Assembly (NCBI GenBank): GCA_030744755.1
Contig: JASLPY010000006.1
Location: 1 to 64,000 of the forward strand
Direction: 5' to 3'
Origin: Kiritimatiellia bacterium
GTDB taxonomy: Bacteria > Verrucomicrobiota > Kiritimatiellia > UBA8416 > JADHWI01
Length of the DNA: 64,000 nt
Below the pieces are notes generated by a model. It saw only the letters and a list, made by a program, of their open reading frames with translations, made no database searches and was not told where the DNA came from. Of this stretch, positions 56,910 to 64,000 are shown piece by piece. Each line of letters starts with the position of its first letter. Position 1 is the stretch's first letter. The position numbers and the translations under genes were made by a program.

Positions 56910-57440
56910 ATGACCAAAGAGAATCATCGTCTGTTTCTTGAACATTTCTTACCGGTGGACAGCGTGCTGAGGGCCTACCTGCTGGCCGCAACCGGAGACA
57001 TGCACGCGGCCGACGATCTCCTCCAGGAAGTATCGAGCGTGCTATGGGAGAAGTTTCAGGAATACGATGAAAACCGGCCGTTCGAAGGTTGGGCGGTAGG
57101 GATTGCACGGATGGAAGTCCTGAAGTGGCGACAGCGCCTGGCCCGGTCTCGTGAAGTTCTCTCGCCGGAAGCGGTAGAGAGCCTGGCGGACATGGCGGCA
57201 GGTCTCACAGGCGAAATAGATGACAGGGCAATCCATCTGCGCCGCTGTGTCGCGGGACTGAAAGAACGAACACGCAACTTGCTGAACCTCCGCTATTGGA
57301 AGGCCCTTCCGATTCAGGAAATTGCTAAAACACTCGGTAAGAACGTAGCGGCGATCGAGATGGCTCTCGTCCGCGTCCGCCGCCAGCTTCGGGAATGTGT
57401 CGAGCGCAGGCTGAAAAGCCTGGAAGGAGGTACGCCGTGA
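56910..57440 (+). CDS. ECF-like sigma-70 family RNA polymerase sigma factor (Rhodopirellula/Verrucomicrobium type)
   Basis: 176 aa. Region 2 is visible as AADDLLQEVSSVLWEKFQEYD followed by FEGWAVGIARMEVLKWRQ; region 4 as RNLLNLRYWKALPIQEIAKTLGKNVAAIEMALVRVRRQLREC. I chose the ATG at 56910 with GAGGAGA 4 bases upstream; the open frame before it uses a TTG. Its stop overlaps the start of the FecR-like gene (GTGA), so the two are coupled: a typical sigma/anti-sigma-type pair in PVC bacteria. Confidence 0.92.
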   Translation: MTKENHRLFLEHFLPVDSVLRAYLLAATGDMHAADDLLQEVSSVLWEKFQEYDENRPFEGWAVGIARMEVLKWRQRLARSREVLSPEAVESLADMAAGLTGEIDDRAIHLRRCVAGLKERTRNLLNLRYWKALPIQEIAKTLGKNVAAIEMALVRVRRQLRECVERRLKSLEGGTP

Positions 57441-59362
57441 GCGATTCACTGGATGTACTGATTCTGCGCTACCTGGACGGAACGGCAGGCCCTGAGGATG
57501 TGCGCCGCCTGGACGAACGGCTGCGAAGCGATAAGGAAGCCCGCCACGCCCTGGTCGTTGCAGCGGCCCAGGATGTTCAGCTCAAACAGATTCTCGCCGG
57601 CGGCGCCATTTCCAAGAATCTGCAATTCCCGAACCGATCGCCATGGCGTTCTCGTGCTGTCGCGGCCGCCGCGGTGTTGATCGTCGGCCTTGGACTTGGG
57701 CTTCTTTTGAACCGCTACCCGGCACCCCTGGCCTCGGGATCGTACACAGTTGTCGGAGGAGGCGAGATAGAGCGTGGCTCGGTAGTTGCCACGAGCGAAG
57801 GGAATGGAACCATCACCCTCGGGAACTACTGCCGAGTGCGGATGGAAACGAACAGTACGATTAAAGTCGAGGGAAAGAAATATGCGGAACAGGTGTTTCT
57901 ACAGCAGGGCACGGTGCTCTGCGAAGCAGACCGCGGCGTAGGCGAATTCCGCGTTCGAACCACGATCGGAACGGTCTATGTGACAGGAACGAAGTTCACG
58001 GTGCAAATGCCTAACGAAGAGGGAGGAAGTGACATGTTTGACAAACGTATGGTAGTGCAGGTGTTGGCGGGAGCAGTGTTGGTGAATGGAGCCTGGGGAA
58101 CAACCGCGCTCCGCGCGGGCGAGGAGGCTTCGCTGCCGCCTCCGGAGACAATGATAGGAGACATTGTTGCAAACCTCGACTTGCCGGCAGATACACAGAA
58201 GAAGATGGGCCGTACACTTTCGGCCTCCCGCGTGGCGGAGCTTCGTGCATCGTACCGGGCAGAGATGCGCGGAGATCTCTTTGACGCGGCACGTAGCAAG
58301 CTCCAGTCAACAATGCCGAAGATCATGCCTGACAAGGTCAGCCCCAAGGTCCGGGCCATACGGAGCAAGAAACGCGCAGGCCCTCCAAGCAAGGCCGACA
58401 TCGCCCGCATCCGCATGGCATCACAGAAAAGGGCACGAAAGATCATGATGAATGTTCTCCATGAAACCGCTGACGAATTGACCGGGGAGGCCATGAAGGA
58501 CGACCGTCTCATCGCGTGGCTACTGGCGAAGACAGTCCGGGCAAAACTGCCCGGGGAGAAGATTGCGGCCTTCGACACGGCGGTGAAGGAAGCGGGTGCA
58601 TCAGACCGGGAACCGGATTACATCACCCGGGCCGAAGCAGCAATTGAAGATACCATCAAGTCATACGACCCGGATATCACCGGTATCATCGATCTGGAGA
58701 CGGGCAAGGTCATCGTGAGCGACGAGGAGCTTGGCGTTCCATTGAAGGATGACGCGCTTGCCGAACGCATCGCCAGGACATTGAACGGCAAACTGGCGGA
58801 CCTTGGCATAGATGCAGAGAAGATGAAGCCCATCACTCCCATGCTGACGAACGTGGAGATAGAGGGTGCACGCGCAAACTATTGTATAGCCGTACGCGCC
58901 CGCCTTTTCGAGGCCGCACGAAAAAAACAGGTAACCGCGTTGCCGGAGAAGATGCCCACCATCGTACAGTCGAAGGTCATGGCCATTCGTACGCGCGTCC
59001 GTGCCGGGGGGCCACCGGCCCCGGCGGAAATCGCACGAATCCAGGGAGCAGTTATGAAGAAGACCCGTGCGATAATGATGCACAACCTGCATGACACCGC
59101 TGACGCCGTAGCCGTGAAAGTGGTAAAGGACGAGAAACTGGTGACGGCCTACATTGCTTCGGCAATCAAGGAGAAACTGCCGGAGGACAAGAAGGCGGAG
59201 CTTGACGCTGCACTCCAGAAAGCAGGAATCACGGGCGATGAATCGCCGTACATTGCAGAGATCGAGGGACGGATCGAATTGGCAATCGAGACCCATGATC
59301 CCGACCTGGCGGGTATCGTCAGCCCGGTAACGGGTAAGGTGATTGTAGAAGATAACGGGTAG
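57437..59362 (+). CDS. FecR-domain membrane protein with duplicated C-terminal domain (putative anti-sigma partner)
   Basis: About 641 aa. The cytoplasmic N-terminus resembles anti-sigma regions (LRYLDGTAGPEDVRRLDERL), a single membrane helix lies at about 73-91, and a FecR domain (about 105-230: TTIGTVYVTGTKFTV) follows. The remaining 390 aa are two similar helical units (about 250-445 and 450-641); each contains a run like RAIRSKKRAGPP or MAIRTRVRAGGPP, then RARKIMMNVLHETAD or TRAIMMHNLHDTAD, then YDPDITGIIDLETGKVIV or HDPDLAGIVSPVTGKVIV. I do not recognise this unit. GTG at 57437 is preceded by AAGGAGGT and overlaps the sigma gene. Confidence 0.85.
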   Translation: MSDSLDVLILRYLDGTAGPEDVRRLDERLRSDKEARHALVVAAAQDVQLKQILAGGAISKNLQFPNRSPWRSRAVAAAAVLIVGLGLGLLLNRYPAPLASGSYTVVGGGEIERGSVVATSEGNGTITLGNYCRVRMETNSTIKVEGKKYAEQVFLQQGTVLCEADRGVGEFRVRTTIGTVYVTGTKFTVQMPNEEGGSDMFDKRMVVQVLAGAVLVNGAWGTTALRAGEEASLPPPETMIGDIVANLDLPADTQKKMGRTLSASRVAELRASYRAEMRGDLFDAARSKLQSTMPKIMPDKVSPKVRAIRSKKRAGPPSKADIARIRMASQKRARKIMMNVLHETADELTGEAMKDDRLIAWLLAKTVRAKLPGEKIAAFDTAVKEAGASDREPDYITRAEAAIEDTIKSYDPDITGIIDLETGKVIVSDEELGVPLKDDALAERIARTLNGKLADLGIDAEKMKPITPMLTNVEIEGARANYCIAVRARLFEAARKKQVTALPEKMPTIVQSKVMAIRTRVRAGGPPAPAEIARIQGAVMKKTRAIMMHNLHDTADAVAVKVVKDEKLVTAYIASAIKEKLPEDKKAELDAALQKAGITGDESPYIAEIEGRIELAIETHDPDLAGIVSPVTGKVIVEDNG

Positions 59363-59373
59363 CGGGAGCGGCC

Positions 59374-61440
59374 ATGACGACAGGAACTAAACAGTCCCAC
59401 CCAGAAGACACGCCGTTGAAAGACGCGTCCCATAGCGGTGCAATGGGAGGGGCAGCGGCCTCGCTGCCCGCGGACGCCGAGGCCGGCGTCCCTCCCGTGG
59501 AAGCACAAAGGCATAGCCAATGGACTCCGCCCACCCACGAAGTACGGGGTCTTGAGAAGCAGAATGAGACCTCAGACACCGGAAAGCGCAAGGGAAAACT
59601 TGCGGCAATAGGCCATTGTCTGCTCAGGATCCTCGGGTTCTTTGTGATCCTCGAACCGATCTGGATGCTGCTGCCGTTCGCGGGATTCCTGTATGGATCA
59701 GGGCTGCGTATCCAGGTCCTGGCGCGGCATTCGCAGACGGCCTGGCTTACTCATTTCGTTTTTCCGGTTCTGACCCTGGGAATGACTGGGCCGATCCTGG
59801 TCGTTCTGGGTTTCCTTATATTCCTGGTAGGCGCGGGGCAGATCTATTCCGCCAAGTTGTTCAAAAAGGGAATGGTCAAGGGTGGATTGTATGCCGTGGT
59901 GCGACATCCTCAGTACACGGCTCTCACCTTCTTCGGTGTAGGCCTGCTTCTTGCCTGGGGCCGTGCGATCATGTTCCTGGCTTTCTTCCTGATGATGTAT
60001 CTCTATTACTACCTCGCAAAAAACGAAGAACGTAAATGCATCGAGCTGTTCGGTGACGAGTACGAGGCATACCGTCGGCGCACATCGTTCTGTATTCCGG
60101 GAGACATTTTCATAAAGAAGCTTGTAGCCGGGCTTCCTTCCATTCCCCTACCCCGCCCGCTCCGGGCCACCTTGTTGTTTGCGCTGACCATATTCCTGGC
60201 TTTCGGTCTCATGTGGCTGATAACGGCCATTCGGATCAGCGCCCGGACCGTGCCGTTCATGACGGCAACGGTACCGTTCGGCGAGCAGCAGGAAACAGCT
60301 CCCGGGATGCTTGAAGGAAGGACGGCAGGCGTGCCTTTCGTTGCCTCTGAAAGAGTTCTTGTTGTCCGTGGCCCGTGGCGAAATTCCGCCGCCCCAGGAT
60401 TTGCCGAAACCGTTCTCCGACGCGCGCTTCGTTCTGACGCCATGGCTGGATTCCTTGAGTTCCTGGAAGAGCCATCGCGAGAAGTGGCGATAATATTCTG
60501 CGCACCTTTTACACCGCCAAAAGAGGAACCCGAGATCGGCAAGCGGTTCATGCCCACGGATTCCAAGCGGCGCGGGCCCATGCCGGATCCGGACGGTCCG
60601 GACCGTGCGCGGCTGATCGTGATGAGGTGCGAACTGGTTGAGGGCGCAACCATCACCGATGCGATCATGGACCGATCCAAGCGACGTATTGCCCAGGGCG
60701 CCGTGGCGTGGATTGATCTGTCAAAGAAATCAGACGAGGACTTCGTGGTTCGCGGCCCAAATAACATGGGCAGACCCGGGTTCCCAATGCCGGAAGGACT
60801 GGGAGAAGACCGATGGGATTATCTTGCCGGACATCTCGAAGAGCGGGAGGCCCTGCTGCCAAAGCCGAGTGAGATTGCGGCGAGGCCTGTGCCGGCACCG
60901 GCTTCAAGCACGGATCTCGTGTTCGTTCAGGCACCGGTCCTCAGAACCCGCATCCAGCCGGAAGGCTGGTTCGGGCACCATGCAGGAACGACAAAGGGAA
61001 AGGACGCCTCTGAAGCGGAGGGAAATCGCTTCGCGATGGACATTCTCGACCGCCTGGCCAACTCATCTTCTTTTCATGAGCGCCTTAAACGGTTCGGTGC
61101 CGGCGGCGACACCGTGCCGGTCGCTTTTCCTAGACCGGGCCCCAACTGGTATCGCGAACACCGTGTCCAGTACAGGGAGACGGAAGATGGGTCGTGGCAA
61201 CGAGTCGGTGCCACGCCGCAGATAAGCGTCTTCGTCATGCTGGTACGTAAAGAAGCGAATCTCGCATACGATCAGCTGTTCGCGCCGTCACATGGCGACG
61301 ACAGGGAGATCCTCGGCGCTTTCATCGCTGAAGTTGACTTCTCCGTTGATCCGCCGGACGATTCCGTATACGAGATCACCATCATCGGGCCAAGGCGCGA
61401 TCTGGAAGAGAGATGGCGATTCTTCCTCAGCGGGCTTTGA
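59374..61440 (+). CDS. ICMT-like integral membrane protein with large unknown C-terminal domain
   Basis: 688 aa. The first about 70 residues are low-complexity and partly encoded by hairpin repeats (59451-59491). Membrane helices lie at about 80-225 with an ICMT/NnrU-like signature GGLYAVVRHPQYTAL and LFGDEYEAYRRRT, a further helix near 265-285, then about 400 soluble residues of no recognised family (contains PGPNWYREHRVQYRE). Gap of 11 bases after the FecR-like gene, so the same operon. Function unknown; lipid or quinone methylation is possible for the membrane part. The true start could lie inside the low-complexity segment. Confidence 0.75.
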   Translation: MTTGTKQSHPEDTPLKDASHSGAMGGAAASLPADAEAGVPPVEAQRHSQWTPPTHEVRGLEKQNETSDTGKRKGKLAAIGHCLLRILGFFVILEPIWMLLPFAGFLYGSGLRIQVLARHSQTAWLTHFVFPVLTLGMTGPILVVLGFLIFLVGAGQIYSAKLFKKGMVKGGLYAVVRHPQYTALTFFGVGLLLAWGRAIMFLAFFLMMYLYYYLAKNEERKCIELFGDEYEAYRRRTSFCIPGDIFIKKLVAGLPSIPLPRPLRATLLFALTIFLAFGLMWLITAIRISARTVPFMTATVPFGEQQETAPGMLEGRTAGVPFVASERVLVVRGPWRNSAAPGFAETVLRRALRSDAMAGFLEFLEEPSREVAIIFCAPFTPPKEEPEIGKRFMPTDSKRRGPMPDPDGPDRARLIVMRCELVEGATITDAIMDRSKRRIAQGAVAWIDLSKKSDEDFVVRGPNNMGRPGFPMPEGLGEDRWDYLAGHLEEREALLPKPSEIAARPVPAPASSTDLVFVQAPVLRTRIQPEGWFGHHAGTTKGKDASEAEGNRFAMDILDRLANSSSFHERLKRFGAGGDTVPVAFPRPGPNWYREHRVQYRETEDGSWQRVGATPQISVFVMLVRKEANLAYDQLFAPSHGDDREILGAFIAEVDFSVDPPDDSVYEITIIGPRRDLEERWRFFLSGL
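59451..59491. repeat. Two GCCT/AGGC-loop hairpins within a coding 5' end
   Basis: GGCAGCG-GCCT-CGCTGCC (59451-59468) and GGACGCCG-AGGC-CGGCGTCC (59472-59491), perfect 7- and 8-bp stems. They encode AAASLPADAEAGVP in the 688-aa protein. Same hairpin family as at 4961, 5010 and 52228. Confidence 0.75.
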
Positions 61441-61518
61441 ATTGCATGCGGCAGTAGAGACACTACGAAACACGCGAAAAGCGCGAAAAGGGATTGTTGT
61501 GGCGTTTTTTGGGGATGG

Positions 61519-61569
61519 ACCTCTCGGAGATAGGTCCCTACTTCCAGAGTACATGCCTATCTCCGAGAG
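61519..61569. terminator. Perfect 15-bp stem-loop between convergent genes
   Basis: CCTCTCGGAGATAGG (61519-61533) / CCTATCTCCGAGAGG (61555-61569), 21-base loop, between the 3' ends of the ICMT-like and HzsA-related genes. Position suits a bidirectional terminator, though no T-run follows; a GTTTTTTGGGG stretch precedes it. It could equally be a dispersed palindrome. Confidence 0.6.
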
Positions 61570-61593
61570 GCATGACCCCACTGGAGCGACACA

Positions 61594-64000
61594 TTACTGC
61601 TTCTTCGCTACCTCATCGGCCTGTGGTGAGTCCACCACCTTGGCACCGTTTCGGATTGCTGCGCGGACCTTCTGCTCTATGCGCTGGTACTTCTCGTTGT
61701 GAGCCTTTCGCTGCGCATCGGCCGGGTGGAGGGTTGAGAATCCCGGCATGTCGGCACGGGGGAGTTCTGCTAGTGATTTCTTGCCGGCTTCAATGATAGC
61801 GAAGACCTCTGCCCGGGCACCGGCATCTTCAACCAGCTTCAGGCAGGGGCTCATATCAGGCCGGTCGAAGCTGACTACAGGGCCAGTGTAAAGATAGGCA
61901 TGCTGCATAGTGCGTTCCGACAATCCGGTAAGCTTCATGAAGCGCCCGGTCTGCTGCCTGGTAAGAGGATTACGCCCCGGTGACGGTCCGTTTCGGGCCG
62001 AGTAACCAGTCGGGTAGTACGGGGAGTTCAGATCGATCCATGTGATGAGCCTGTCCATGTCTTCTTTGCTGAGTTTTAATTCGACTCGTAACGGCGCATT
62101 AGCCTCGGGCCCAATAGGAAGCGGGTGGCCGTTCTTGAGATGCTTAATGAGAGGGCTTGTGAGCGATCCCCAGGTCTTGGCAGGCATGTGACCGGCGGGA
62201 CCGGCACCTATGGCGCCGGTGTAGCCTTTGCTCTGCAACTCACTGTACGAGGCGTTAAAACCGAAGCCCTTGTCGCCGGCCAGGATGATCTTCTTTGCGC
62301 CCTTGCCGCCGAAGTCATGGCATTTCACGCAGTGCTTATCCAGAATGGGCTGTATCTCCGACAGGTAGTTAAAACGTCGCGGCTTGCCGTACCAGGTCTT
62401 TAGAGCGCTGGGGACACGCCTGAGCGCAAGGGAAGCTTTGCTTGGTGCAGAAGGTACTCCGGCAGTTGCACGGGATTCGTGACATCCCACGCATCCCCGG
62501 CGTTCACCGGAATGGATGGAAGTCCCCGAACGCATGCTCTGAACCATCATTCCGTTCTCATCGAGAAGCTGAAAGTAGACGAACCGGTCGGATGGAACGT
62601 AGAAGGAGGCGCTGCCGTCACTCTCAACCGGAGCCGTACCAAGTATTCGCTTGGCGATAAAGCCCGACCACCCGATGGCGCCTTCCTGGTGCCCTAGAGC
62701 TCTCCATATGTGACCGCTTTTGCCCTGTTTGCTCAAGGCCTCGACGACGCGGATGTACTTGATTGAACCGGGCTCCACTCCTTCCATGTGGGTGCCTTTG
62801 TAGACGTTCTGAACGTAGAAGTGACCATCATTGTTCTTGTAGTCACGGGTGGAGGCAATTGCTACAGGCTTACGCGAGGGCACAAGCGGCATGGGATCGT
62901 AACATCCGGGTTTCTCCTCGTAGATTCTAACCTCATTCCCTTCGATGTCTCCGAGACAGATTACGCCGGGTGATTGTCGGTCGGGCGCCACAACGAACAG
63001 AAAGTACCTGTCGTTCAAGGGGAACGGGGTGTTGTACCACGGGCGTACGCTGTTCAGGTCATCAGGCCACCTGTGGAAGCGGTAGTTGTGATCCTCGGTG
63101 AGGAGGGCCCGTGCTTTTTCCGGCCAGATACCGTACATCTTGTTGCTGCCACTTTTCGAGTTCTGCTCAGTAAGAACCATCTTGTCCGGGCTATCGAAGC
63201 GCTCGATAATGTCAGCCGGCCAGGTGCGTAGGATCGGACTGCGGCCGTCAACGGCCTCGCGCGTATCCAGAATTGCCAGGGCTCCGCCGAGAGAACCGTG
63301 GTGGGTGCCGAGGGTGCAGATGATCCTGCCGTCTGGCATCATCCGTGCCGTCCATGGCGACGCCGGGTGGGCGGTATTGTTACCATAGACTATTGCCTGG
63401 TTGGCGCCGTCGGGATTCGTGATCCAGAAGCCGTGACCATCTCCGAAGTTGCGGTCAACATAGTCCCAGCGGTTGTAGAGAATTCGACCGTCCGGCGTGA
63501 GCGAGAGCTCATTCTCGTGCACCGTGCTGCGGGTGATCTGATGAATGTTGGCCCCATCACTGTCCATGCGGAAAATCTGTGGCACGAGCTGCCCTGCACA
63601 GGGCACGATCTTCAGGTCGCGGGTGGAGCAAAAAGCAATCTTGCCGTCGGGCAGATAGATGGGGTCAACGTCATAAACATCTTCCGCAAAGGTGAGCTGT
63701 TTCGGCGCAATCTCGCCTTCTTCTGAGAAAAGGGCGCCCGGATCGACATCAATCTCGTAGATGTGGAACTTGTCGCCCTTGGTTTTGCACATGGAAAAAA
63801 CGATGTGCTTGCCGTCGAAGTTGACGCAGGGACGTCGGATGATTCCCTGGGGGGCCGAGACGAGAACACGCGTCTTGCCCGAAGATGGGTCGAGGACCTT
63901 CAGCTTCGCACCCATTTTGGTGTAACAGTTCGGGACCATGTAGTTGTGTGTCCCATCGCGGTCAGGCACGCGGACAGTGAACAGGATGGGGGTGTTGCCG
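61594..64000 (-). CDS. HzsA-related di-heme c protein (5' end outside window)
   Basis: At least 801 aa; the frame remains open to the window edge (GNTPILFTVRV precedes the first internal GTG), so signal peptide and start are missing. Propeller-like repeats (YLPDGKIAFCSTRD, LTPDGRILYNRWDYVDRN, MMPDGRIICTLGTHHG) occupy the first half. Two c-type heme motifs follow: CVGCHES and, after PILDKH, CVKCHDF. A C-terminal extension of about 130 aa after the second heme domain is absent from the 21041 homologue. Third member of this family in the window; same proposals and same doubts about function. Confidence 0.85.
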   Translation of the reverse strand, partial: GNTPILFTVRVPDRDGTHNYMVPNCYTKMGAKLKVLDPSSGKTRVLVSAPQGIIRRPCVNFDGKHIVFSMCKTKGDKFHIYEIDVDPGALFSEEGEIAPKQLTFAEDVYDVDPIYLPDGKIAFCSTRDLKIVPCAGQLVPQIFRMDSDGANIHQITRSTVHENELSLTPDGRILYNRWDYVDRNFGDGHGFWITNPDGANQAIVYGNNTAHPASPWTARMMPDGRIICTLGTHHGSLGGALAILDTREAVDGRSPILRTWPADIIERFDSPDKMVLTEQNSKSGSNKMYGIWPEKARALLTEDHNYRFHRWPDDLNSVRPWYNTPFPLNDRYFLFVVAPDRQSPGVICLGDIEGNEVRIYEEKPGCYDPMPLVPSRKPVAIASTRDYKNNDGHFYVQNVYKGTHMEGVEPGSIKYIRVVEALSKQGKSGHIWRALGHQEGAIGWSGFIAKRILGTAPVESDGSASFYVPSDRFVYFQLLDENGMMVQSMRSGTSIHSGERRGCVGCHESRATAGVPSAPSKASLALRRVPSALKTWYGKPRRFNYLSEIQPILDKHCVKCHDFGGKGAKKIILAGDKGFGFNASYSELQSKGYTGAIGAGPAGHMPAKTWGSLTSPLIKHLKNGHPLPIGPEANAPLRVELKLSKEDMDRLITWIDLNSPYYPTGYSARNGPSPGRNPLTRQQTGRFMKLTGLSERTMQHAYLYTGPVVSFDRPDMSPCLKLVEDAGARAEVFAIIEAGKKSLAELPRADMPGFSTLHPADAQRKAHNEKYQRIEQKVRAAIRNGAKVVDSPQADEVAKKQ

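Overview
The window looks like a chromosomal segment of an uncultured or poorly studied member of the PVC superphylum, most likely Kiritimatiellota/Lentisphaerae-like (inference). The grounds are type I sulfatases, three large HzsA-related di-heme proteins, a giant LamG/PA14/Calx-beta/DUF2341 secreted protein, an SHD1 plus PQQ-type propeller protein, an ECF-like sigma factor with a FecR-type partner, and many short palindromic repeats between genes. No rRNA, tRNA or CRISPR array was seen. Both window ends cut through genes.

Layout. 1-4.9 kb: 3' part of a giant secreted multidomain protein. 5.0-15.6 kb (minus strand): a long amino-sugar/carbohydrate catabolic run: Gfo/Idh/MocA oxidoreductase, TIM-barrel isomerase, Na+/solute symporter, ROK-like protein, PIG-L deacetylase, DegT-type aminotransferase, second Gfo/Idh/MocA enzyme, NagB-like deaminase and NahK-like anomeric kinase. 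A divergent ROK repressor (15.96-17.1 kb) probably controls it. 17.2-23.6 kb: two aldo/keto reductases (one with C-terminal 4Fe-4S motifs, one Tat-exported), an SGNH-type secreted protein and the first HzsA-related protein, with a 451-bp MITE-like element between the reductases.

23.7-41.3 kb is the most unusual part. A membrane DUF2723-like/TPR protein faces a tightly overlapping minus-strand operon: ketoacyl synthase, membrane sensor kinase, soluble sensor kinase and sigma-54 response regulator. Across from the operon lies a FadL/OmpP1-like outer-membrane protein with a good -24/-12 promoter, followed by a receiver-histidine kinase gene. Two mobile elements have landed here: an IS30-family element in the region between the ketoacyl synthase and fadL-like genes, flanked by 15-bp direct repeats, and a group II intron inserted antisense and exactly in frame within the receiver-kinase gene. 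The layout suggests a lipid- or hydrophobe-responsive signalling module (inference).

41.3-56.6 kb: an AraC regulator divergent from an orphan sugar-ABC ATPase, a D-lyxose isomerase-like cupin, two Cys-type sulfatases around a LamG/HzsA-related protein, an N-acetylneuraminate lyase, a GH32 fructanase and a PQQ-type propeller protein: a polysaccharide/host-glycan degradation region. 56.9-61.4 kb: sigma factor, FecR-like protein with a duplicated C-terminal domain, and an ICMT-like membrane protein in one operon. 61.6 kb to the end: a third HzsA-related protein, cut by the window edge.

Across the window, intergenic palindromes fall into several families found at least twice, including GCCT/AGGC-loop hairpins whose stems differ in sequence while staying paired.
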